A stretch of DNA of 64,000 bases from VXNF01 sp965116465 (lineage in GTDB: Bacteria; Actinomycetota; Acidimicrobiia; Acidimicrobiales; CATQHL01), in NCBI GenBank assembly GCA_965116465.1, contig OZ220687.1:2604001-2668000 (forward strand), in the 5' to 3' direction. Positions 17,799 to 25,140 of the stretch are shown piece by piece. Position 1 is the first letter of the stretch. Each line of letters opens with the position of its first letter. Made by a program: the position numbers and the translations under genes. The notes below the pieces were generated by a model. That model was given only the letters and a program-made list of their open reading frames with translations, had not been told where the DNA came from and searched no databases.

Positions 17799-18502
17799 GA
17801 AGCGGCCCTCCAAAACGCCGCTCCAGTGGCGGAGGGGCGGCCGGTTCGGGCGCCCCGACCGGTCACGGTCCCCACGGGACGTCGGCGGGCGCGCAGCGCA
17901 GGCGCCGGCGCGGCAGGCCGGACCGCGCCCGCACGTGGCGCATCGTGCTGTGGGTCGGCGTCGCCGTGGCTCTGGCCTGGGTGGCCGTCGCGATGGTTCT
18001 CTTCGTCGGTGACGACGAGGAGTTGCCGCCGCCACGCCCGGAGGAGATCGCCGCCGGTGCGGCGGGGTGCACGCCGCTCGACTTCAGCGTGGCACCCGGC
18101 GAGAGCGTGGTCTTCCGCGTGACCAACACCACCGACAGCGACTTCGAGGTGATCGTCACCGACGAGGCGGGCGTGGCGTTGCGTACGTCGCCCGGCTACG
18201 ACCCGGACAGCCGACCGGCGTGGGAGGCCTCGCAATCGGGCGCTGGTCCGGCAGCGTCACAGCCGCGCCTACTCATCGCCGGCCTGCTCGCCCACGAGGG
18301 CCACGAGGACGAGGCGGGCCCCAACGCCAATGTGGACTACCGCTATCGCATGATCGTGGCCGAGAACGGGGTGCGCATCATGATCGTCACGTTCCCCGAG
18401 ATCGGTGAGTTCGCCCCGCTGACCCGCTTCGTATGCGCCGCCGTCGGAACCGACGGCACCCTGGACGCAACGATGCCCGTTGGGAGAATCACCCGCGGCT
18501 GA
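17795..18502 (+). CDS. Single-pass membrane protein, unknown function
   Basis: A 235-aa protein not recognised by family. A basic, Gly/Arg-rich cytosolic tail (residues 1-47) precedes one transmembrane helix (about 48-70, VLWVGVAVALAWVAVAMVLFV). The outside part (about 80-235) begins with CTPLDFSVAPGESVVFRVTN, which reads like a cupredoxin- or Ig-like beta sandwich, and contains HEGHEDEAG, a possible metal site, plus a second Cys near the end. ATG overlaps the DUF3105 stop by 4 nt, so the two probably form one envelope complex. It lacks the full Cys-His-Met copper set of true cupredoxins. Confidence 0.6.
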   Translation: MRSGPPKRRSSGGGAAGSGAPTGHGPHGTSAGAQRRRRRGRPDRARTWRIVLWVGVAVALAWVAVAMVLFVGDDEELPPPRPEEIAAGAAGCTPLDFSVAPGESVVFRVTNTTDSDFEVIVTDEAGVALRTSPGYDPDSRPAWEASQSGAGPAASQPRLLIAGLLAHEGHEDEAGPNANVDYRYRMIVAENGVRIMIVTFPEIGEFAPLTRFVCAAVGTDGTLDATMPVGRITRG

Positions 18503-18576
18503 GGCGCCGCGCCTCGCGGGTGGCCGGTAAGATCGGGGAGCTTCCCCCGAGGCGACCGAGATCTCAAGGAGGAAGC

Positions 18577-18756
18577 ATGGATTGGAGCCAGTTTGCCGCC
18601 ATCGCTGGGCTGATGGTCGTGCTGTTCGGCTGGTTGAAGCTCGACATCCGCGACCTGCGGGTTGAGATGCGCTCATTGTCCGACCGCCTGAACGACATGT
18701 GCAGACGGGTGGCCCGCATCGAGGGTCACCTGGGAGTCGGAAGCACAGAGGCGTGA
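18577..18756 (+). CDS. Small membrane protein with coiled-coil tail
   Basis: A 59-residue protein: one short hydrophobic helix (about 6-20, FAAIAGLMVVLFGWL) then an amphipathic, heptad-like segment (LDIRDLRVEMRSLSDRLNDM and on) that should form a coiled coil. An excellent ribosome site, AAGGAGG, sits 5 bases before ATG at 18577, which supports real expression despite the small size. The layout resembles small holin-like/XhlA-type or membrane scaffold peptides, but no family can be named. 74 bp after the preceding membrane protein gene, on the same strand. Confidence 0.65.
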   Translation: MDWSQFAAIAGLMVVLFGWLKLDIRDLRVEMRSLSDRLNDMCRRVARIEGHLGVGSTEA

Positions 18757-18779
18757 CCTCCCGGCGATCCTCCTTCGCC

Positions 18780-18812
18780 CCGCTCAGTTGAGCCTCTATC
18801 GCAACTGAGCGG
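18780..18812. terminator. Strong bidirectional hairpin
   Basis: CCGCTCAGTTG (18780-18790) and CAACTGAGCGG (18802-18812) form a perfect 11-bp stem with an 11-nt loop. It lies between the convergent small membrane protein and acyl-CoA dehydrogenase genes and includes the last codons and stop (18796-18798) of the latter. It is well placed to end both transcripts, although no T tract follows. Confidence 0.7.
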
Positions 18813-20583
18813 CGCTCAGGGAGGCGAGAATCTCGGCGCCGCCGGTGACAGCCGGCCTCAGGCCCACCGCCTGCGGCAGCAACTGCCGGCAGAAGAACTC
18901 GGCGGTGACCTGCTTGGCCTCGAGGGCCTCGGCCTCGGTCCCGGTCGCCCCGGCGGTGATCTCGGCACGGGCGGCCTCGGCTGAGCGGGCCAGCAGCCAT
19001 GCGGCCACCACGCTGGCCAGCAGGCGCAGGTACGGGGCCGCGCCGGCCAGCGCGGGGTCACCGGGATTCGCCAGCAGCCAGTCCGTGCAGGAACGGGCGG
19101 CGGCGACGGCTTCGGTCAGCGGCTCCCGCAGGGCCTCGAGGTCGGGGTGGAGCTGGTCGACGGTCTGCTGGACGCGGTCGAGCAACTCGTGCACCACGGC
19201 CCCGTCGCGCACCGCCAGCTTGCGGCCCACCAGGTCGATGGCCTGGATGCCGTTGGTGCCCTCGTAGATGGCGGCGATGCGCACGTCCCGGCAGTACTGG
19301 GAGGCCCCGGTCTCCTCCACGTAGCCCATCCCCCCGTGAATCTGCAGCGCCACGGACGTCATCTCGTTGGCGACATCGGTGCACCAGGCCTTCGACAGCG
19401 GAGTCAGCAGGTCGCAGAGTTCCTGCGCGGCCTGCCGCTCGCTCTCCTCGGGGTGATGCTGGGCGAGGTCGAGAGCGGTCGCGTTGTAGTAGCAGAGGCA
19501 GCGCATCGCCTCGATGTAGGCCTTCTGGGTCAGCAGCATGCGCTGCACGTCAGGATGCTCGATGATGGCGGCCCGCTCACCTCGTACCGTGTCCGGACGG
19601 CGGCCCTGCCGGCGCTCGACGGCGTGGTCGAGAGCCTGCTGGTAGGCCCGGTCGGCAACCCCCACGCCCTCCAGCCCGACGCCGAGCCGGGCGTTGTTCA
19701 TCATGGTGAACATGTAGAACAGGCCCATGTTCTCCTCGCCGATGAGGTAACCGACGGCGCCGTCGGTCTCGCCGAGCGACATGACGCAGGTGGGGCTGGC
19801 GTGGATGCCCATCTTGTGCTCAATGGAGACGCACGTGATGTCGTTGCGCTCGCCGGGCCGCCCCGAGGCGTCGGGCAGGTACTTGGGGACGATGAAGCAC
19901 GAGATGCCCCGCGAGCCCGGCGGGGCATCGGGCGTGCGGGCCAGAACCAGGTGGATGGTGTTGGCGGCCATGTCGTGCTCGCCCCAGGTGATGAAGATCT
20001 TCTGGCCGCGCAGCCGGTAGCCGCCGTCGGCGGCGCGGTCGGCGCGCGTCGACAGGGCGCCCAGGTCCGAGCCGGCGTGAGGCTCGGTCAGCAGCATGGT
20101 GGCGGTCCACTCCCCCGAGACGAGTCTCGGCAGGTATTCGGCCTTCTGCGCGGGGCTGCTGTGAAGCGTGAGCAGGTGCACACCGCCCTGTGTCAGCAGC
20201 GGGCAGAGCGAGAGCGCCAGGTTCGAGGCGGTCATCATCTCCTGCAGGGCCAGTCCGACCGACCACGGCAGCCCGCCGCCACCCAGCTCGGGGTCGAGAG
20301 CTGCCGCCCCCCAGCCGGCGGCCACGAAGGCCTCGTAGGCGTCCCTGAATCCCGGCGGGGTGGTGACGGTTCCGTCGCCGTTGTGCACGCTGGGCGTGGT
20401 GTCGCCGGTGCGGTTGAGGGGCGCGAAGACCTCCGAGAAGAAGCGTCCGGCCTCGGCCAGGATGTCGGGGAGGCTGTCGGGGTCAAACGTCTGGAACGCC
20501 TCCAACTTGGCCAGCGACCGCACGTCGCAGATGTGCTCCAGAACGAACTGCATGTCCTGCAGCGGTGGACGGTAGGTGGTCAT
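18796..20583 (-). CDS. Acyl-CoA dehydrogenase (long, FadE5-like)
   Basis: FAD enzyme of 595 aa that makes the trans-2 double bond in acyl-CoA, first step of beta-oxidation. Domain order: N-terminal helical part (to about 155), middle beta domain with LLTEPHAGSDLGAL and FITWGEHD, C-terminal helical domain ending in QIHGGMGYVEETGASQYCRD and AAIYEGTNGIQAIDLVGRK. The length and the extra C-terminal region (about 455-595) place it with the 600-aa class rather than 380-aa enzymes. ATG at 20583 follows AGAGGAAG. It stands alone between a convergent small gene and a divergent peroxidase. Confidence 0.9.
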   Translation of the reverse strand: MTTYRPPLQDMQFVLEHICDVRSLAKLEAFQTFDPDSLPDILAEAGRFFSEVFAPLNRTGDTTPSVHNGDGTVTTPPGFRDAYEAFVAAGWGAAALDPELGGGGLPWSVGLALQEMMTASNLALSLCPLLTQGGVHLLTLHSSPAQKAEYLPRLVSGEWTATMLLTEPHAGSDLGALSTRADRAADGGYRLRGQKIFITWGEHDMAANTIHLVLARTPDAPPGSRGISCFIVPKYLPDASGRPGERNDITCVSIEHKMGIHASPTCVMSLGETDGAVGYLIGEENMGLFYMFTMMNNARLGVGLEGVGVADRAYQQALDHAVERRQGRRPDTVRGERAAIIEHPDVQRMLLTQKAYIEAMRCLCYYNATALDLAQHHPEESERQAAQELCDLLTPLSKAWCTDVANEMTSVALQIHGGMGYVEETGASQYCRDVRIAAIYEGTNGIQAIDLVGRKLAVRDGAVVHELLDRVQQTVDQLHPDLEALREPLTEAVAAARSCTDWLLANPGDPALAGAAPYLRLLASVVAAWLLARSAEAARAEITAGATGTEAEALEAKQVTAEFFCRQLLPQAVGLRPAVTGGAEILASLSAAQLR

Positions 20584-20707
20584 GTCTTCCTCTGGTGCAG
20601 GGTTGCCGCGGCCGGGCGCGCGGCGCCGGTGGCGTCCGGGGTGATGTTCGTGATTCACGGTATCGGCTACGGGGCCCGCATCCGCGGCCAGAGGCATCGG
20701 GGCTGGA

Positions 20708-20719
20708 ATCGGCTAGAAA
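20708..20719 (+). promoter_or_regulatory. tpx upstream element shared with the second tpx gene
   Basis: ATCGGCTAGAAA lies 36 bp before the first tpx ATG. The same 12 bases occur at 47260-47271, 46 bp before the second tpx gene. The embedded TAGAAA can serve as a -10 box. At this copy no good -35 hexamer is seen at the expected spacing. Confidence 0.5.
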
Positions 20720-20754
20720 ACAGCGGCGGAGGAGGCGACGAGAGAGGATCTGCC

Positions 20755-21252
20755 ATGGCCGAGATCGAATTCCGCGGGATGACCATGAACACGGGCGGGG
20801 ACCTGCCGAGCGTCGGTGCGCCGGCTCCGGACTTCAGCCTCACCGGTGACGGGCTCGCTGCGGTGGGCCTCGGCGACTTCGCCGGCAAGAACCTGGTGCT
20901 GAACATCTTCCCGAGCATCGACACGCCCACGTGCGCCGCCTCGGTGCGGGCCTTCAACGAGCGCGCCGCCGCCCTCGAGGGTGCAGCCGTGCTCTGCGTG
21001 TCGGCCGACCTGCCGTTCGCGGCCGGACGGTTCTGCGGCGCCGAGGGCATCGAGAACGTGTCGTGCGCCTCGACGTTCCGGTCGCCGGCCTTCTACGAGG
21101 CCTACGGCGTCCGGATCACCGACGGCCCGCTGGCCGGCCTCTGTGCCCGAGCCGTGGTGGTCGTCGACGCCGAGGGCAACGTGACCCACACGGAGCTCGT
21201 CAACCCCATCACCGACGAACCTGACTACGACGCCGCGCTTGCCGCGCTGTAG
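20755..21252 (+). CDS. tpx: Thiol peroxidase
   Basis: Atypical two-cysteine peroxiredoxin of 165 aa that reduces hydroperoxides using thioredoxin. The family core FPSIDTPTCAASVRAFN is present; C60 is the peroxidatic and C94 (RFCGAEG) the resolving cysteine, at the spacing normal for Tpx. The Tpx end signature EPDYDAALAAL is intact. ATG at 20755 follows AGAGAGGA. Divergent from the acyl-CoA dehydrogenase, so it may protect against peroxide made by flavin oxidation (inference). A close paralogue lies at 47317. Confidence 0.93.
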   Translation: MAEIEFRGMTMNTGGDLPSVGAPAPDFSLTGDGLAAVGLGDFAGKNLVLNIFPSIDTPTCAASVRAFNERAAALEGAAVLCVSADLPFAAGRFCGAEGIENVSCASTFRSPAFYEAYGVRITDGPLAGLCARAVVVVDAEGNVTHTELVNPITDEPDYDAALAAL

Positions 21253-21317
21253 CGACGCCGGTCCGGGGACCCGGCGCGCCGGTAGCCGCCGGTCAGTCGG
21301 GAGCCCATCGAGTGAGT

Positions 21318-21343
21318 CCGGCCGGATCCCATCGCCCGGCCGG
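21318..21343. terminator. GC hairpin after tpx
   Basis: CCGGCCGG (21318-21325) pairs with CCGGCCGG (21336-21343) across a 10-nt loop and is followed by TTCTCGTT, a weak T-rich tail on the + strand. It separates tpx from the convergent HMG-CoA lyase-like gene and reads best as the tpx terminator. Confidence 0.55.
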
Positions 21344-21355
21344 TTCTCGTTCGGC

Positions 21356-22276
21356 CTAGCCGAGACCTCGGGGGAAGCCGCCCGCTTTGGATAGGTAGCC
21401 GGGCACAGGGCGGTCCAGCAGTTCCTCCAGCCAGAGCGCAGATTCGCAGAGCGCGTCCAGGGAGACGCCGCTGCCGACCCCCATCCGATCCAGCAGGTAG
21501 ACGAGGTCCTCGGTGGCGATATTGCCGGTCGCCGCGGGCGCGAACGGGCAGCCCCCGATGCCCCCGAGGCTGGCGTCGAAGACCTCCACACCGGCGTCGA
21601 GCGCGGCCACCACATTGGCGAAACCCATGTTGCGGGTGTTGTGGAAGTGCGCCCGGAGCCGGACGTCGGGGCCGACCGCCTCCCGCACGGCCGTAACCCT
21701 CTCGGTCACGTCGGGAGGCACAGCGACGCCGATGGTGTCGGCGATGGCGATCTCAACAGGGTCGCTCTTGACAACCTCGGCGGCCACTGCCGCCAGACGC
21801 TCGACCGGGACCTCGCCCTCGTAGGGACAGCCGAACACGGCAGAGAGGGTGACGCCGGCGCTGATGCCGCCTGCCCGGGCTCCGTCTGCGAGATCCTCCC
21901 AGACGGCGACGGCTCCGGCGGTGGTCGTGCCCTGGTTGCGCTCGCAGAACGTGTCGGAGCAGACGACCACGGCGTTGATCTCGTCGACCCCCGCGTCCAG
22001 TGCCCTGTCGAGTCCCCGGCGGTTCATGACCAGACCGATGTAGGTCACGTCGTCGTGCCGGGGGAGGGCTGCCATAAGGGCCTCGGCGTCGGCCATCTGC
22101 GGCACCCGCTTGGGGTTAACGAAGCTCGTCGCCTCCAAGCGCCGAACGCCGGCCTCGACCAGTCGACCGATCAGCTCCACCTTCGCATCGGTCGAGACCA
22201 TCGCCGCGTCGCTCTGGAGGCCGTCACGAGGTGAGACATCCACGATCTCCACTGTTCCTGCACCCTGCCGTGACAT
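21356..22276 (-). CDS. HMG-CoA lyase-family protein
   Basis: Cytosolic TIM-barrel lyase of 306 aa in the DRE-TIM family, splitting 3-hydroxy-3-methylglutaryl-CoA (or a similar 3-hydroxyacyl-CoA) into acetyl-CoA and an oxo-acid. VDVSPRDGLQ (the DxxxRDG metal/catalytic segment), the HFHNTRNMGFAN metal His pair and the family signature GGIGGCPFAPAATGN with catalytic Cys are all present. The start is ATG at 22276 (MSRQGAG), after GGAAGGG. It is divergent from a CaiB-type CoA-transferase, a common pairing in leucine/isoprenoid or hydroxyacyl-CoA breakdown. Confidence 0.88.
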   Translation of the reverse strand: MSRQGAGTVEIVDVSPRDGLQSDAAMVSTDAKVELIGRLVEAGVRRLEATSFVNPKRVPQMADAEALMAALPRHDDVTYIGLVMNRRGLDRALDAGVDEINAVVVCSDTFCERNQGTTTAGAVAVWEDLADGARAGGISAGVTLSAVFGCPYEGEVPVERLAAVAAEVVKSDPVEIAIADTIGVAVPPDVTERVTAVREAVGPDVRLRAHFHNTRNMGFANVVAALDAGVEVFDASLGGIGGCPFAPAATGNIATEDLVYLLDRMGVGSGVSLDALCESALWLEELLDRPVPGYLSKAGGFPRGLG

Positions 22277-22414
22277 CGCTCGCCCTTCCTGCGGGTGCCG
22301 GTCGGCGCACCTTGACGGTTCCGGCACCCACTCCTAGCGTGACCCGGGCCGATGGTACCGCTGCCGGCCATCAGGAAACGTGTGCGGGGGACGCAGCAGC
22401 AAATGGAGCGACCG

Positions 22415-23608
22415 ATGACCCCAGCACTCGATGGCATCCGCGTCGTGGAGACCGGCGTCCTGCTCGCAGGACCCTTCTGCGGCCAGCTTCTGGCCGACTT
22501 CGGCGCCGAGGTCATCAAGATCGAGCAACCGGGCGTCGGCGACCCCATGCGCCAGTGGGGCCGGGAACGCGCCGGCGGGCACTCGCTGTGGTGGCCCGTC
22601 CTGGCCCGCAACAAGAAGTCGCTCACGCTCAACCTGCGCGAGCCACGCGGCCAGGAAATCGTGCGGCGGCTCGCCTCCTCCTCGGACATCATGGTGGAGA
22701 ACTTCCGGCCCGGCACGCTGGAGCGTTGGGGCCTCGGCTACGAGGAACTCGCGGCCGTCAACCCCCGCCTGATCCTGGTGCGGGTCACGGGCTTCGGCCA
22801 GACCGGGCCCTACGCCGGCCGGCCCGGCTACGGCTCCGTCGGTGAGGCTATGGGAGGCCTGCGCTACGTGGTCGGCAATCCGGACGCTCCGCCCAGCAGG
22901 GTGGGGATCAGCATCGGTGACACTCTCGCGGCCACCTTCGCCTGTGTCGGCGCGCTGTGTGCCCTGCACGCCCGCGAGCGCACCGGCCGCGGCCAGGTCG
23001 TCGACTCCGCCATCTACGAGGCCGTGCTGGCGGTCATGGAGTCGCTCATTCCCGAGTACGCCGTGGCCGGGTACGTACGTGAGCGCAGCGGAGCCATCAT
23101 CCCCAACGTGGCGCCGTCGAACGTGTATCCCACCGCGGACGGTCAGATGGTCATCATCGCAGCCAACCAGGACACGGTCTTCCGCCGGCTCGCCGAGGCG
23201 ATGGGGCGCCCCGAGTTGGCGAGCGATGAGCGCTACGCCACGCATGTGGCACGTGGCGCCCACCAGGCGGAACTCGACGGGTTGATTGCCGACTGGAGCG
23301 CCGGCCTGGATGCGGAGGCCGTCAACGAGGTCCTCGAGCAGCACGGTGTGCCCACCGGCCACATCTACCGGGCGCCGGAGATGCTACGCGATCCCCATTT
23401 CGCGGCCCGAGAGGCGATCGTGAAACTCGTGCACCCCGAGATTGGCGAACTGCCCATGCAGAACGTCGTGCCGAAGCTGTCCGAGACGCCGGGTCGGCTT
23501 CGCTGGCCGGGCCCGCAACTCGGCGAGCACAACGCGGAGATCCTGGAGGGTCTGCTGGGTCTCGGCGGCGACGAGGTGGCCCGACTCGCCGCCGACGGCA
23601 TCATCTGA
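22415..23608 (+). CDS. CaiB/BaiF (family III) CoA-transferase
   Basis: Moves CoA between an acyl-CoA donor and a free acid. The 397-aa protein has the family features LDGIRVVETGVLLAGPFCGQ at the N-terminus, GAEVIKIEQPGVGD, and the segment NFRPGTLERWGLGYEEL, which normally follows the catalytic Asp region (VENFRPG). Length is typical. ATG at 22415 is chosen because it aligns with family N-termini and follows GGAG at six bases; the frame is open 21 codons further. It probably activates the acid whose CoA ester is cut by the divergent HMG-CoA lyase-like enzyme (inference). Confidence 0.88.
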   Translation: MTPALDGIRVVETGVLLAGPFCGQLLADFGAEVIKIEQPGVGDPMRQWGRERAGGHSLWWPVLARNKKSLTLNLREPRGQEIVRRLASSSDIMVENFRPGTLERWGLGYEELAAVNPRLILVRVTGFGQTGPYAGRPGYGSVGEAMGGLRYVVGNPDAPPSRVGISIGDTLAATFACVGALCALHARERTGRGQVVDSAIYEAVLAVMESLIPEYAVAGYVRERSGAIIPNVAPSNVYPTADGQMVIIAANQDTVFRRLAEAMGRPELASDERYATHVARGAHQAELDGLIADWSAGLDAEAVNEVLEQHGVPTGHIYRAPEMLRDPHFAAREAIVKLVHPEIGELPMQNVVPKLSETPGRLRWPGPQLGEHNAEILEGLLGLGGDEVARLAADGII

Positions 23609-23611
23609 AGA

Positions 23612-23634
23612 CCCGCCGCCGCTGCGGCGGCGGG
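23612..23634. terminator. Perfect GC hairpin between convergent genes
   Basis: CCCGCCGCCG (23612-23621), loop CTG, CGGCGGCGGG (23625-23634): a perfect 10-bp stem filling almost the whole 30-bp gap between the CaiB stop and the SnoaL-like stop. It should terminate both transcripts. Confidence 0.75.
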
Positions 23635-23638
23635 CTCG

Positions 23639-24076
23639 TCACAGCAGCGGTGTCGAGTCCGCTCCGTCCCCGGTGACCTGGCGCGTGATGGTGTTCAGGT
23701 CGAAGTAGCTGCGACCCCCGGCGACGCGGCCGTCCACGACCCGCAGCACGTCGCAGGACTGCAACTCGATCTTGGCGTTCGTCGGCGGGATCTCGCCGTC
23801 GGGGCCCATCATGGGTCCGGTGTTGGTGCCGCGCACCGTGAACTCGACGACGACCCACTCCCCGCTCTCGATCAGGTTCGTGATCTCGACGGAACCGTCG
23901 GGGAAGGCACGCGCCCACTCGCGGAATTCCCGCATCATCCCTTCCGGCCCCTGGTAGCGGCGTCCGCTGGCCACCTCCGTCCAGTCCAAGTCCTCGGCCA
24001 CGCACTCGATCGCCGACTCGAAGTCGCGACTGTTGAACGCGTCGTAGGTCTTGCGCACCAGATCGGCGTTGCTCAT
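23639..24076 (-). CDS. SnoaL-like (NTF2-fold) protein
   Basis: A 145-aa protein of the nuclear-transport-factor-2 fold, the group that includes SnoaL polyketide cyclases and many small isomerases. The N-terminal helix LVRKTYDAFNSRDFESAIECVAEDLDW and the following strand pattern (EFTVRGTNTGPM, DVLRVVDGRVAGGRSYFD) are typical. Pocket residues are too variable to fix an activity. Starts at ATG 24076 with AAGGAGGGC upstream. It is the last gene of the long leftward catabolic block, 32 bp after a bicupin gene. Confidence 0.75.
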   Translation of the reverse strand: MSNADLVRKTYDAFNSRDFESAIECVAEDLDWTEVASGRRYQGPEGMMREFREWARAFPDGSVEITNLIESGEWVVVEFTVRGTNTGPMMGPDGEIPPTNAKIELQSCDVLRVVDGRVAGGRSYFDLNTITRQVTGDGADSTPLL

Positions 24077-24108
24077 GGCTGCCCTCCTTGGCTACTCCGG
24101 CTCTCGTC

Positions 24109-25020
24109 CTAGGCGTGCTCGTCCGGGACGGCGTAGAGCGGTGTCGTGCTCGGATAGATCGGCTGTTCGGGGCGTTGGTCCCAGTCGGCGTGGACCGGGG
24201 GCTTCAACCAGGACTCGCCGTCATGGAACGCCCGGACCAGTTCCGTGCCCACCTCTTCGCCCTCGTCGTTGGTCAACTCCGAGAACTGGGCCCCCATGGG
24301 AGCCTCGCAGTGCAGCATGAGGAGGCTGCCCTTGGCGGTCAGTAGCGGTCCGTGTTTCAGACCCGCGGGATTCGCAAGGAACGATCCTGCGGCGTGCATG
24401 CCCCGCTCGGCCATGAGCAGATCACCGGCCAGCCAGACCATCTCCTCCCAGGTGTCATAGTGGACCTCCTGGCGGGGCTCGCCGAAACCGGGCGCCATCT
24501 GGATGAAGCGCAGCATCCCACCGGGACCGCCGTGGAACAGGCCCTCTGCCGGGTCGGGCCACCGCAACGACTTGTGCATGATGCCGTGGCGAAGGCCGGG
24601 CATCTCGGTGAGGATCCAGTCGATCTCCCAGACCTTCGCCACGTAGGGCTGGTTGTCGTAGTAGTAGCCCTCGGCCCAGATCGGGTTCCAGAAGGCGTAT
24701 GCCTGGAAGCCTCCCTGCGTGGAGAGTTCGAGCGGGCCACAGCCCTTCGGGACGGCGGCGTAGCCCCCGGCTCCGACGGTCCGGCCGTTGGCGGTGAGGT
24801 CGCCCTCCACGACGAATACCTCGAGGGCCCCCTCGTCGGCCTGCTCGACGTGCGACCAGCCTGCGGGCATCTTCACCATGTAGGTCCCGGCTCCGGTCTC
24901 GGGGCGGTCGGACATGATCCGGGTCTCGACCCCGTGGAGGAAACTCGGTCCGGGAACCGTTTCCCAGGGCAACGCCCATACATGGAAGAACTGCGGATCG
25001 TCACGGTTGCGATGGTTCAT
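24109..25020 (-). CDS. DUF4437-like bicupin protein
   Basis: A 303-aa two-cupin protein of unknown activity. The first cupin covers about 40-115 (MPAGWSHVEQADEGALEVFV; VGAGGYAAVPKG). The second covers about 165-245 (GEPRQEVHYDTWEEMVWLAG with E/H-rich metal-like positions; AGSFLANPAGLKHGPLLT). A clear paralogue lies at 32036, so the HyuAB-hydrolase-amine oxidase genes are flanked by two copies. Such bicupins may act as dioxygenases, isomerases or aminohydrolases (cf. ureidoglycine aminohydrolase, also a bicupin); this is only a fold-level comparison. ATG 25020 follows GGAAGGGG. Confidence 0.7.
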   Translation of the reverse strand: MNHRNRDDPQFFHVWALPWETVPGPSFLHGVETRIMSDRPETGAGTYMVKMPAGWSHVEQADEGALEVFVVEGDLTANGRTVGAGGYAAVPKGCGPLELSTQGGFQAYAFWNPIWAEGYYYDNQPYVAKVWEIDWILTEMPGLRHGIMHKSLRWPDPAEGLFHGGPGGMLRFIQMAPGFGEPRQEVHYDTWEEMVWLAGDLLMAERGMHAAGSFLANPAGLKHGPLLTAKGSLLMLHCEAPMGAQFSELTNDEGEEVGTELVRAFHDGESWLKPPVHADWDQRPEQPIYPSTTPLYAVPDEHA

Positions 25021-25140
25021 GCTGGTCCCCTTCCTGGCCGACCCCGATTGTCTAATCCAATCCAGGATGCAGTGCAGCCGCCCGTGCAGATGAGTGCGGT
25101 TGGATGGCGCGCGTGCCGATGGCGGCCCGCCGCGCCGGAA

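Noticed and set aside
19147..20754. Long + strand extension in front of the first tpx
   Set aside because: It is the antisense of the acyl-CoA dehydrogenase; the Tpx domain and Shine-Dalgarno define the start at 20755.
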